64,000 bases of DNA, taken from contig NC_089393.1 of NCBI RefSeq assembly GCF_003171515.1, forward strand, positions 2,914,001-2,978,000, given 5' to 3'. The notes below the pieces were generated by a model that saw only the letters and a list, made by a program, of their open reading frames with translations, did no database searches and was not told the origin of the DNA. Shown piece by piece: positions 53,322-63,697 of the stretch. This DNA comes from Pyrenophora tritici-repentis. Its lineage: Eukaryota > Ascomycota > Dothideomycetes > Pleosporales > Pleosporaceae. The translations under genes were made by a program, and so were the position numbers. Numbering within the stretch: position 1 is the stretch's first letter; each line of letters starts with the position of its first letter.

Positions 53322-53947
53322 GTTAATGTAGAAGGTACCGAGTAGTAGGAAGGAGTAGCCTTGAAGGAAATTGAGATACAATGTATCTAGCATCCGACGC
53401 GCTGCTACTACATGCACACGAGGCTCAGTAAGCCACTTGTTCTAATTCGGAAATATTCTTCACCTATTCCCGAATTTTATTGAATCATCCGAAGCACAGC
53501 TATCGGATGGCCATTTTCTCCTTGTCGCTTCCCCTTTTGTGCCCTGCTTAGATAGTGCTTACGTATGTCAAGCCCCGAGAGAGAGACCCTACCAAATATC
53601 TCCCATGAGAGAGATATTGGAATTCTATAGACAATGACTTGTTTGTCAAAACCCACGCGCTCCCACATCTCACTATCTGTTTATTCACAGAAATCCATGC
53701 ATAATAGCTAAGCTTCATGAATGTGTGTAGGACCATATTGGTAGGCCTTGTATTCGTCGATTCATCTATCTGCAGGGCACCATACGATATGGGACTCTGT
53801 ATCATGTAGATCTCTGGACATGAATCCAAGCAGTTACATTTTCCACGCCGTATGGTACTTCAGTCGGGTTCCGAGATCGCTTAGTACGCGATAGTCGACT
53901 TGTCGTCGCTGACGTCCTATGGCTTGTCGTCATGTGGCTTGGTGGGT
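53322..53947. other. AT-rich intergenic
   Basis: A 93-residue minus-strand frame (53548-53829) has no recognisable features and is not called. Confidence 0.35.
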
Positions 53948-54121
53948 CTAGTAGATAACGACAGCCCACTTCTCGTCCTCGGCGCCCTGGGGCTTAGAAT
54001 CGCGGGCTTTGTAGGAGGCTGCTGCCTCAACCGCAATGTCAGGGGAGTTGGCGGCAGTGGGAAGAGCCATGGAAAAGGAGGTCATAGTAACAAGGAAGAT
54101 GACGAGTTGCTTGTAAAACAT
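53948..54121 (-). CDS. tiny secreted peptide, candidate RiPP precursor
   Basis: The gene encodes 57 residues. A clear signal peptide (MFYKQLVIFLVTMTSFSMAL, cleavage near PTAANS) is followed by a short acidic/Ala segment with one KAR site. The hydrophobic, Tyr-terminated end is EDEKWAVVIY. Just past the stop (about 53887-53913, minus) a second DNA stretch resembles the end of the gene, GACGACAAG then ...TAC stop, and would encode a DDK...Y end. It looks like a decayed repeat of the C-terminal segment. Known dikaritin precursors have a signal peptide and Tyr-containing cores cut at Kex2 sites. There is no classical KR here, so this is a candidate only. It lies 450 bp from the divergent UstYa gene, and small size alone could also mean an ordinary secreted protein. 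Confidence 0.5.
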   Translation of the reverse strand: MFYKQLVIFLVTMTSFSMALPTAANSPDIAVEAAASYKARDSKPQGAEDEKWAVVIY

Positions 54122-54571
54122 GTTGTGTGATTGGATTTGGTGGATTCCAAAGGGAGACTGTTTGGTTGATAAAGACGTAGAGAGATAAAGTTGCAATGGA
54201 TGTGTCGGACGCTTGATGCAACTTGGTAGTGGTATGTCTAGCCCTTTCTTATACTTTGCTTCATGCCTATTGTCCGTTTTCGCCTTTCATTCGGTACCAA
54301 CATGTACATGATTCATCGATTGGGGCTGGTACTTTGCAATTACAACTCGGGTAATACTATGACTGCCCAATCACCAAAATCTCCGATCAATCTAATCTAC
54401 GGAGATTGAGGCAAAGCTGCACGTCATACGAATTCTCCACAGCTTAGGAAATGTCCGACGTTAACCTTACACATTGGCTGGCTAGCAAGACAGGCTGATG
54501 CGCCCACGATCAAGCTGGTGTCGATGTTTAGCAATGAGAGCCATTTCCAATCCCCCCTTTACCATCTGAAT

Positions 54572-55799
54572 ATGTTTAATATCCTACACTTCCGGTCTGA
54601 TTCTCCCGATTATTCCAAGCTAGAGACGGGTTCGGCCTCTACCTTGAGCGAGCATGTAGAACCGCGCTATCACTCTTCTGTAGGACAAGAGAATGTTACA
54701 CCACAAAGACGATCCTGGCTATATTGCCACTGGATTGCTGTCGGAGTGCATTCTCTTCTTGTTATCGCAAACATCACTATCTACATTGCAACCACCAATA
54801 AGACATGGGACCCTGCGCATGCTTTAAGTAAGTCTCCATAACGAACCGTTCTTAACCCTTACTTATGATGGTTTTTCCTAAATAGCACCCGTAAATAACG
54901 TGATCAAGTATGAATACCGTCGTTTTGAGGATGTTCCTCTGCGACTTTACAATGGCAGCATGAACCCTGACAAGCCCACGGACTTTGGGGGAGATCCCAG
55001 ACCTGCGCTCTCAGTGGCTTGGAGAAATCTAACAAAGAGTAAGATGGCGGTATCTATACATGCAGTATGCTTTGACTGATAAATGTATGCAGATCAGAAC
55101 TTACGCTTGACAGAGGAAGATCTCGGCCAGACTTTTGTAGATGACAGTGTTGTCAAATTGACCGACGGAAGCGGCGTGTTCGCCACTCTTACTGTCTTCC
55201 ATGGACTTCATTGTATTGAGAGGCTGCACCATTACCTCTACTTCGATCACTACTACTCCACCTTCACTGAAGAAGAAAAAGTACTCTTGAAATACCATAC
55301 AGGTAAAAACGCCAGCCAGCCTTCCGTAATATATACTCACGACTTTGATGACTGAACATAATTAGAACATTGTTTGGATTGGCTGAGGCAATACGTTCAG
55401 TGCAATGCTGATACGACGCCTCTAATGATGCACTGGATAAAAGAGTAAGTAGGCCGAGACGTACAATGCATTTTCTGCATCTATCAGCTGCCGCAGCAGC
55501 TAACTATAGCTTCAGAGGGCCATTGCCTATCGCCAAGATTAAGGAGGGAGAGCATTCCTGCGTAAATTGGGAACGACTCGATGAGTGGGCTGCTCATCGT
55601 ACTTTTGTTCCTTCCGACGACAATATGGAACACCCTGTGTATGGTACGTACCCTTGTCATTCCGTCAGAAAGACAAAACACTCATTCTTTGAACTCAGGA
55701 AAGCCTTATAACTCGAGTCTGAACAAAGCGGTCGGTATCTTGCATACGAAAGGGGCTCATTTTGTGACATCTAACGGCACTATATTACCAGATCGTTGA
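54572..55799 (+). CDS. UstYa-family (DUF3328) oxidase
   Basis: Six exons: 54572-54827, 54886-55038, 55093-55302, 55366-55444, 55510-55643 and 55699-55799. The product is 310 residues; an upstream in-frame ATG at 54524 would add 16. Signatures: a membrane helix (HWIAVGVHSLLVIANITIYI), YEYRRFEDVPLRLYNG, DLGQTFVDDSVVKLTDG-like region, VFHGLHCIERLHHYLYFDHY (first HxxHC) and EHCLDWLRQYVQCNADTTPL (second His-Cys block). The end reads CVNWERLDEWAAHRTF. This is the canonical PF11807 layout of UstYa, which oxidatively cyclises RiPP precursors in ustiloxin, victorin and related clusters. All five introns (about 53-65 bp) join in frame. Divergent from the tiny secreted peptide gene. Confidence 0.88.
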
Positions 55800-57361
55800 A
55801 TTAGTTAACTTTCTGTAGACAATATGTTAATCCACACGATGTATCTTCTCTTCTTTGGCTACGTCATATCTGGTGTGCTTTTTCATCACATGTATCTTTT
55901 GTAGACGATGGATATTCATTGTTTGTGATACAATATAAGCGCTAGAACCCCTAAGAAGAGACATGAAACCTCGCCCAGGCTTGCGCAGCCGACACAGCCA
56001 AACTCGCTCCTGCTAGAAGCAGCGTCGTGAACCCAAAGACGACCACGGCCTGGAAGGTAAATCAAGTGTTTGAATCCCGATTATCCCTCTAAAGCGCGCG
56101 AAATCGGTGTGGTTTCCGCTCCCCATGTATTCAATCAACGTCTGAATGCACTCTGACAGAAAAGGGTATGCGTCATATGAAGTCTTCTACGAGAAGCCTG
56201 CCTTCTCTTCTTCATCTCCTTCACTGTCATCCGATTCTGTATCATCCATAACACGGCGGTGGCCGAGCGGGTTGAGTTGTATCCGACGATCAATAGAGAG
56301 TCTGCATATTTTGCTCCTCCTGTCCCCCCGAAGTGTGCTAATGGTTGCCTGCTTCCTTCTCTTGGAAGGTCTCGACACAAAGGCTACCAGTTTTGACAAA
56401 TGTGTAGTTGAAGCCTCGCTAAGCAGATCTTCTTTACTCAACGGCTCCGGCCATCAAGGGCAGCGGTAGAGCGTCATGTACCTACATAGTTGAAATCTCT
56501 GGTGAATACACACCGAGACTGTAATATCGGTAAAGGAACAGACCAACAAATTTTCCAACAACCGCCAGCAAGTGCCCTCTATGGCATTTGACAGAAGAAC
56601 AGCGATAAGAGGATAAGATAAAAGATTGCACCGTCTTTTGTGCGATTCAACCTGGCATGCAGCACCACGATGAACGCCTGGCTGATGCAGTAAGCGTCAA
56701 CGGCATCGGGATGACCCTCAAAACCACCGTTCCCAAATGATGATATGGAACGATTTTGATATCGTCACCTAACAGAACTTCTCATGCAGTAAGCCTCAAC
56801 TCACCAGTTTTCATAGTAGCGACACTAGTACTAGAGTTTAGTTAACCCGAGGCACCACCCACCACCCCCAAAACTACCGCATCCAAAAGTCTCCACATAA
56901 TTACATCGACGCAGCAAATTTGCGATCGAGGAGGACCACCAGCCCAATTCCCAGCTGACCGGTCGCTAACTAACTGCCAATCAGATGTACCGCGATAATC
57001 AGTATTGATGTGTTCAGGCTGGAAATGGGGATTGCATGCACATCGTTCAGCTCATGTCGATGCCATACCCAACAGCTCCTGCCACTGATGTCGGACTCCT
57101 CCTTCCCATGAGCGGGACAACAATCAACGGCCGTATCATCACTTCAGTCTCGGCAAAAACCAAGCAAACTCATCAGAAAAGAATATTTAGAAAGTTATCA
57201 AAGGCTGGGGTAGAATCCAAGACCGCACGTAGTCACACAACTGAAGGTACAATATACCCACCCAGCACCATCCAAAACTCGCTCCAACGCCAAAGCAATG
57301 CCAATCACCAGCAGAAAAAAAAGCTCGATTCCAACACCTTGGCACCATCAACAACTGCCCA
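55800..57361. other. intergenic, nothing supported
   Basis: Short frames on both strands. GGTGGCCGAGCGGGTTGAG near 56260 resembles a tRNA A box, but no cloverleaf follows. Confidence 0.4.
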
Positions 57362-59449
57362 TCAGACCAAAGTCACAGCAGAAGTCAACCCAACCAAAAA
57401 CACTATACACCCCAGACCTACACCCAACCTCCCCGCACCACTCGGCGCATTAAGCTTGACAACCGCGCCCGGGAAATTACACGTCAACTTATTAGGATCC
57501 GGATCTCTCTTCCCATACGCCACGTCCCTCAACTTGCCATCCGGACACCCAAAGCCAAGTTTCGACGGACAACTACGAACAATATCAAAGCACATATCCT
57601 CGCAGGGCTTCATCTCCTTGTACGGACCGGGTTTGATCAACTCGTCGATACGCGGGTTACGCGAGCTATTGAAACCAGCGTGTTGACGTAGCGTGTCGTT
57701 GATCTGTGGAGGAGCCGGGGCCATGGAGCCATCTGGGGGTGGTGGGGGTAAGCCGTCCATGGGCAGTGAGCCGTTGGAAAAGGGCGTGTTGACGTTGCGG
57801 GGTTGGAGCCAAGGGTCGTTTGCGGTCCAGTCTTCGCAGCGGGGGATGAGGACCATGCAGAGCCAGTTTTTGTAATCTCGTTCACAGTCGTCGCATGTGC
57901 GGGCGAGAGAGTATTGTGCGGCGGGTTCGGTGTCGCACGCGATTTGTGACAAGGATCTGGTGAAGTTGAGGTAGTAGTCGCGGGCTTGGTTGTCATAGAT
58001 TTCTGCTAGGGCTGAGTCGTTGAGTTTGAAGTTTGTGTTGGATGGGACGGCGTAGGCGACTTTGTCGCAGAAGTCGAGGTCAAAGATGACTTGGCATGAG
58101 TCGTCTAATGGGTCGTTAGCAGAGTTATCAAATCGAAACATTGAGGAGAGCATACCAGCTTTGGTAGTCCAGTTGAAGGCCTGGAATACTCTTCCACCAC
58201 CCCTTGTCATGCCCGCGTTGGGTATGTATAGTGGCTCCTGACTTCCCTCTACCACCACGAAACCATTGTAAGTCCTCGCAGCCTGTAGGCCCTTGACGTG
58301 AAACTGGGTCTTGGGCTTGTTGTCGCCACCGAACTTTGTAGTGATACTACTATCGATAGTGAAGTTTTTAGTGTTGTTCACGTTAAACATGTCTTTGATT
58401 GCGCAGTACGAACGCTCCATGCCTCTGATTGGGGTATTGTCTCCATCCATAAAAGCGTACATCTGGAACGGATTTTGCTCTTTCCACTTGTTGACAACCT
58501 CGGTCTCGTTTGAGTCACCTAAATCATAGGTGATGAATAGTGCCGACTCGCTGTCTGTGTCTACCATGTACAGAAAGGGATCATCGTCGTTGTAGTTGTG
58601 GTATGGTCCATCGGTACTTGCAGCAAGTTCAAAATGCCAACTTCCGAACCAGTCATCGTTCAGGCTAGGGGCCGAAATGCCAATATACACATCTGAGGAG
58701 GTGTTGAGTTCAAAGTTGGCGTAGCCACCATCGAAGAGGACGCCAGTTATGTTTGTGAGAGTGTTCTCAGTAGCGCCTGGTCCTGGCTTCTGGTTGTCCG
58801 GCGAAGTTGAAACATACATGACGAGTTGGGGGTGGTTTCTTCCAGATGCTGCAGTCGCATTGCCCATGGGCATGGGCTGTTTACAAGTGTTTGCTGTCAG
58901 CCAGATATTGCCACTGCGAGTCTGTCGCTTTTCCATCCCTTCAGGAGTGGTGCCCTCTGTACCAGCAACTTCTAACCTACGCAGCCTAGCCTCGTCAGAA
59001 CCATCATTCATTCCCCGTGCTTCCGGAGCACTTGCGGAATCGCCATTAATTGATGGGAAGCGCAGCTGGTCCCTTTGAAGCACAAAGTGTACCGTTTCCC
59101 TTGGGGCAATATCCTTCGCCATCTTTTGATTGACAACCAGCCTCTCTATCTCGGCGGTTTGACGTCCAATGAGGCTTCGGTCGAGTATTCCAAAGTCTGG
59201 CTCATAGCCCTCGCTTCCTCTCTGATCAAAGCCTGCATCCTGTATGTGCGGCAATTCTCCATCCGTGAGCGCATCAAGTACGCGACCGTCAAGCGCGTCA
59301 TGATTGGGGATCGTGAGCACCTCCGCATTCACTAGGAGGTGGGGTGTGAAGGAAGTCCATAGCGCAAGGCAGGCAGAAGACGCGACGAGGTAGGCGAGCA
59401 GTCTCGACTGCAAAGGCGAAAGCTTGGGGCGTTGCATTGCCCTCTCCAC
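57362..59449 (-). CDS. mid1: Mid1-type stretch-activated calcium channel subunit
   Basis: Intronless, 695 residues. N-terminal signal/anchor (LLAYLVASSACLALWTSFTP, about 18-37). The long extracellular region carries many N-glycosylation sites and includes NIWLTANTCKQP, YVSTSPDNQKP, GGYANFELNTSSDVYIGIS and FDLDFCDKVAYAVPSN. A Cys-rich C-terminus (LARTCDDCERDYKNWLC, IPRCEDW, MKPCEDMCFDIVRSCPSKLG) precedes a hydrophobic end (VGLGCIVFLVGLTSAVTLV). This is the Mid1/Ehs1 family (PF12929), regulatory partner of the Cch1 calcium channel in plasma membrane and ER. It acts in stress and mating calcium influx. The Cys-rich module is typical, so the gene looks complete. Longer than yeast Mid1 (548), as is common in filamentous fungi. 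Confidence 0.92.
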   Translation of the reverse strand: MERAMQRPKLSPLQSRLLAYLVASSACLALWTSFTPHLLVNAEVLTIPNHDALDGRVLDALTDGELPHIQDAGFDQRGSEGYEPDFGILDRSLIGRQTAEIERLVVNQKMAKDIAPRETVHFVLQRDQLRFPSINGDSASAPEARGMNDGSDEARLRRLEVAGTEGTTPEGMEKRQTRSGNIWLTANTCKQPMPMGNATAASGRNHPQLVMYVSTSPDNQKPGPGATENTLTNITGVLFDGGYANFELNTSSDVYIGISAPSLNDDWFGSWHFELAASTDGPYHNYNDDDPFLYMVDTDSESALFITYDLGDSNETEVVNKWKEQNPFQMYAFMDGDNTPIRGMERSYCAIKDMFNVNNTKNFTIDSSITTKFGGDNKPKTQFHVKGLQAARTYNGFVVVEGSQEPLYIPNAGMTRGGGRVFQAFNWTTKAGMLSSMFRFDNSANDPLDDSCQVIFDLDFCDKVAYAVPSNTNFKLNDSALAEIYDNQARDYYLNFTRSLSQIACDTEPAAQYSLARTCDDCERDYKNWLCMVLIPRCEDWTANDPWLQPRNVNTPFSNGSLPMDGLPPPPPDGSMAPAPPQINDTLRQHAGFNSSRNPRIDELIKPGPYKEMKPCEDMCFDIVRSCPSKLGFGCPDGKLRDVAYGKRDPDPNKLTCNFPGAVVKLNAPSGAGRLGVGLGCIVFLVGLTSAVTLV

Positions 59450-61445
59450 TAGCTTATCGATAGAACTGGGGACGCATGAGGGAGCGGTGTGCGCAAAGGG
59501 TGCGCTGTGAGGTAAACGAGCGGCACTTGGTCGGATTGGTAGGTATTAGTGATTTGTGCAAACGATGAAGGTATCCAGGGCTTAAAGGACAAAAAGAAGG
59601 GATTGGTGGGGTGCTGGCTGTTGTACCGTCGTCTCAAAGTGAGCCGCAACGTTGCACCCTGCCAAGACATAGTGGCTTCCCGTACTGTGGCGCAGCGGAC
59701 CCACTTTGATTGTCATTCACGCAACGCAACTACTGCTACTCCTGCACTACTCAGCATGTTGGCAGGAGGTTTTGCATCAAGAATCCACTCATCATCCAAG
59801 CACAATATGGTTCAATGGAATTCAAGGATGAATTGTCGATGACGTGTTCAGTCGACCCTACCAGTGTGCCTGCAAGAAAGCGTTCAAGATCTCCAGAAAG
59901 TGACTTGGCTACTCAAGAGGGGTTAAAAATTTGGATTACCTAGTAAAATATTGGGAAGATTGGCCAGAATATGCTTAGGGTCCAAGCACAGCAAGGCACT
60001 CGCGCTATCATTTCAATGTTAAATGCTGTAAGATTCGTTCAAACAGGGCCAGACTTTCCAGCTCAACGGCCAGCGACGACATGCAGTCAAGCAAGGGTAA
60101 TTCTACGTCTCCAAGACGACAGTTCATCGACATTGGGAGTTTGGAATGAAGAAGAGCCATTCCAGAAGAAACGAGGCAGTCTGTCTTCCATCGAGTCGTC
60201 GTAACATTAGAAATGATGGTGTGTTCGAGCTGGGGAAGGATTTCCGGCAAAGAGGCGAAGAGCCGATGGTGGGTCGCACGAATGTAGTCACTACATAACA
60301 AAACAAGAGGAAAGTCCACGAATGGGCAAACAATGTCGACACTCCAAGCTCCATAGTCACATGTTCCCCCATCTCTTGCTTTACCACAAGTGAAAACGCC
60401 GTCATCGATCGGGGTTTCGGCACGCATCCGCAAAAGGCGCATTTTGACCATGTGACGAGCAGGATTTCTTCCTCTTTCGTCTTGACATGGTGAGCGTGAT
60501 ATTCGCTGCTTAATGCAATGTAATATAGTTCAAAGGTACTGGTAGTCAGCGGGAGTAATATACATGCCGCAGCACAATATATTAAGCCGCCCGAAGAGAA
60601 CCGGGAAATGTGACTGCGCGAGCCAGCTTTGCACCCTGGCACTCATATATGCAACCGGGTTACAGGAAACTCGCTTGAATGGTGGCGTTGGTCAAGAAGA
60701 CGTCGAGACTTTGCATTGCGACATGAGAGAAGCATTGAGAGATGCGTAGGTGTTGAGATGGGTTGAAGATGGTAGAAGGGCAAAGGGCGCTAATGACTCA
60801 TGGCGGCTACCTAGCTCCGACCTCGCCTGCCAAGACCACAATCGACCGTGCTCATCTTCTTCACACATGCATGTGCCTGCAGCCACGCTAACTACCGTTC
60901 TGTCTTATCTAGCGACTGCCATGACATGGCAGCCTTTGTAGATGAAGTCAAGGCGACCTAAGTCCTAGGCGTCTTTGATCAGCCTCAGCTCTGCGTTCGT
61001 CCAAGCAGATGACAAGACAGCACCAAGCCTTAGCTCTAGCATCAGCCACCGGCCATTTGAACGAACCATACAAGAGTAGGCCCACCAGCTCGGCAACCGG
61101 ATTGCACCGTTCGGCATCCGCTACAAGTACGTCGTCCATAGTACGTCTCATCAAATGCGGAGAAGGGCCGAGTCATGAGGCAGAGCCTTCTGTACAGGCT
61201 TCGAGAAGATCCGGGGCTGCAGGTACCATGTTTCGCCATCATATGACTAGGGACATGTCTCCGACTACGGCATTGCGGACAACAACACCGGCTGAAGTAA
61301 TTTGGACATTGATGAAGTGGTCGTGATGATCACTTGCTAGCAATCATGGTTAGTGCCAGGGCTGGATCTCAGTGTACAAATAAGGGGTGAGTACGTCCGT
61401 TTCATTCTTCCTCACGCACTTCATCACACTCTCTCTTCCTCAAAG
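59450..61445. other. intergenic, two divergent promoters
   Basis: 2 kb without a supported gene. Short frames near 60124-60642 (minus) and 61009-61326 (plus) are not convincing. Confidence 0.4.
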
Positions 61446-62699
61446 ATGCTTTCAAACGTCCTCTTCACTGCTGCGCTCGCTGCGGGCGTCGCTCAGGCCC
61501 TGCCTCAAGCGACTGGCACCCCCAAGCCTACAGGCACCTCCCCCAGTATGACGACAGCTGCGGCCTCCGGCAACCCATTTGCTGGCTACAACTTCTACGC
61601 CAACCCATACTACTCTTCTGAAGTCTACACCTTGGCCATGCCTTCGCTTGCAGCCTCGTTGAAGCCCGCGGCTACTGCTGTAGCCAACATCGGCTCCTTT
61701 GTATGGATGGACACCATGGCCAAGGTCCCCCTCATGGACACGTACCTCGCAAACATCAAGGCCAAGAACGCCGCGGGCGCAAAGCTCATGGGCACCTTTG
61801 TCGTCTACGACCTTCCCGACCGTGACTGCGCAGCGCTCGCATCCAACGGCGAGCTCAAGATCTCCGAGGGAGGAGCAGAAAAGTACAAGAAACAGTACAT
61901 TGACAAGATTGCTGCCATCATCCAAAAGTACCCCGACGTCAAGATCAACCTAGCCATTGAGCCCGACTCCCTCGCCAACATGGTCACCAACCTGGGTGTG
62001 GCAAAGTGCGCAAATGCTGCCCCTTACTACAAGGACCTGACCGCCTACGCCATCTCCAAACTGAACTTTGCAAACGTTGACATGTACCTCGATGGCGGCC
62101 ACGCCGGATGGCTCGGCTGGGACGCTAACATTGGCCCCGCTGCTAAGCTCTACGCTGATGTTTACAAGGCGGCTGGCAAGCCCCGCGCTGTTCGTGGTAT
62201 CGTCACTAACGTGAGCAACTACAACGCCTTCCGCATCGCTACCTGCCCAGCCATCACCCAGGGAAACAAGAACTGCGACGAGGAGCGCTACATCAACGCT
62301 TTTGCTCCTTTGCTTCAGGCCGAGGGCTTCCCGGCTCACTTCATCGTCGACACTGGTCGCAGTGGTAAGCAGCCTACTGGCCAGCAGGCGTGGGGTGACT
62401 GGTGCAACGTCTCAGGCGCTGGCTTCGGCGCCCGTCCTAGCACCAACACTGGTAACGCCAACGTTGACGCCTTTGTCTGGGTTAAGCCAGGTGGTGAGGT
62501 ATGTTCTCTCATCTCCTCCTTACAATACACATTCAAACTAACACTCTGTCAGTCCGACGGTACATCCGACCAATCCGCCGCCCGCTACGACTCGCACTGC
62601 GGCGTCTCCTCCGCCTTGAAGCCCGCGCCCGAGGCCGGAACTTGGTTCCAGGCATACTTTGAGATGCTTCTCAAGAACGCCAGCCCTGCTCTTGCATAA
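61446..62699 (+). CDS. GH6 cellobiohydrolase (CBHII type), no cellulose-binding module
   Basis: Exons 61446-62498 and 62553-62699; the product is 399 residues. The 54-bp intron is a multiple of three and has no stop, so an unspliced read-through frame exists. Donor GTATGT, acceptor TGTCAG and the jump from KPGGE to SDGTSD argue for splicing. Signal peptide MLSNVLFTAALAAGVAQALP. A short Thr/Pro linker is followed directly by the catalytic domain, with FVVYDLPDRDCAALAS (proton-donor region), INLAIEPDSLANMVTNL, YLDGGHAGWLGW, RGIVTNVSNYNAF, FIVDTGRSG and DAFVWVKPGGE. It cleaves cellobiose from cellulose non-reducing ends outside the cell. The usual N-terminal CBM1 is absent. An upstream ATG at 61353 is out of favour because it would mask the signal peptide. 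Confidence 0.93.
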   Translation: MLSNVLFTAALAAGVAQALPQATGTPKPTGTSPSMTTAAASGNPFAGYNFYANPYYSSEVYTLAMPSLAASLKPAATAVANIGSFVWMDTMAKVPLMDTYLANIKAKNAAGAKLMGTFVVYDLPDRDCAALASNGELKISEGGAEKYKKQYIDKIAAIIQKYPDVKINLAIEPDSLANMVTNLGVAKCANAAPYYKDLTAYAISKLNFANVDMYLDGGHAGWLGWDANIGPAAKLYADVYKAAGKPRAVRGIVTNVSNYNAFRIATCPAITQGNKNCDEERYINAFAPLLQAEGFPAHFIVDTGRSGKQPTGQQAWGDWCNVSGAGFGARPSTNTGNANVDAFVWVKPGGEVCSLISSLQYTFKLTLCQSDGTSDQSAARYDSHCGVSSALKPAPEAGTWFQAYFEMLLKNASPALA

Positions 62700-62922
62700 A
62701 TGCAGCGTGGCAGTCATCAACCGTCAACTTTTGTCAGACATGGAATACGGACACAATAGACGATAGACGCACTTCTTCTGTAAATATCATTATAGCTAGC
62801 TCAAGTAGATTAGAAAGGAGATGAACATCCTTTGTACATGGAATCAAGCATGCCAACCTACACACTTTCTCCCTCTCTCCCCTCTTACCCCCCTGCCCCG
62901 CTCCCGCAAACCCCCTCCAAAC

Positions 62923-63697
62923 TCACAAAATCTCACTATGACTCAACAACTGATACAACAAATCCATCTCCCTGGCCTTCTCAGCAGGTGTAAGCCTGTA
63001 TTCAGGGACGAACAGGGATGTCGACGCTGACGAGGTGGAGCATCTTCTACTATCCATGTCCAAGCCCATCTCCCACACATTCCCCTCCGTCTCACTCGCG
63101 CTCCACCCTCTGATCGACTCCGACTCCGACTCCGACTCCGAATCACCATCAACAAACCCACCATCACTATCATACTGTGATGAATTGCCTGTTGTACTAT
63201 CTAGACTACTCGCCGTGCTTGTCCTGTGGTTCCAAATACTATACCCATTCTTATAGTGTGGGTGGTCTTGGGCTAGTCCCTCTTCTTCATCTTCATCGCT
63301 TTCATCGCTTCCATCGCGTTCTTCAACAAAATCTGAGTCGGAGTCTGTCTCATCCTCATCCTCGTCCTTATCCTCATCTGTCTCAATGTCGGTGTCAACC
63401 CGATAGTCCAAACAGCAGCTTGGGTCTATCTCGCTTCCACTCTCTTCATCTTCATCCTCATCCTCACTCCCCTCTTGCACATCCGCATCCGCATCACCCA
63501 ACCCGTGCACTAAAACACCCTCCTCACCTCCTTTCCCAAGCGCCTTAGCGACGGAGCGTGTGAGTACTGTTCGGTTTTGCAGGACCTGTTTCGCAGTTTG
63601 TGCGGCGATGCGGGTTGATTTGCGGATTTTGGTGGTGGTGGTGGTGGAGTTTTGTTTGTGGGTAAGGGAGCTGCGGAGGGGGGGGTGTTGGGGACAT
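62923..63697 (-). CDS. acidic low-complexity protein with an apparent 5' frameshift
   Basis: From 63510 down the frame encodes a very acidic protein (runs of DED, SES) ending TPAEKAREMDLLYQLLSHSE, a helical end. The same frame is open further upstream, giving KIRKSTRIAAQTAKQVLQNR then VLTRSVAKALGKG, but has no ATG. An ATG at 63697 (MSPTP) lies one base out of frame, separated by a run of eight G (63678-63685 region). Seven would join them. Either the run is a real mutation, a sequencing slip, or a small intron ending CCGCAG is used. No family is recognised; a nuclear or chromatin role is only suggested by the composition. Confidence 0.5.

Noticed and set aside
56255..56380. tRNA gene suggested by GGTGGCCGAGCGGGTTGAG
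   Set aside because: No matching B box at a proper distance and no acceptor-stem complement could be found.
57036..57686. 216-residue plus-strand open frame
   Set aside because: It overlaps the 3' end of mid1 antisense and has no recognisable features.
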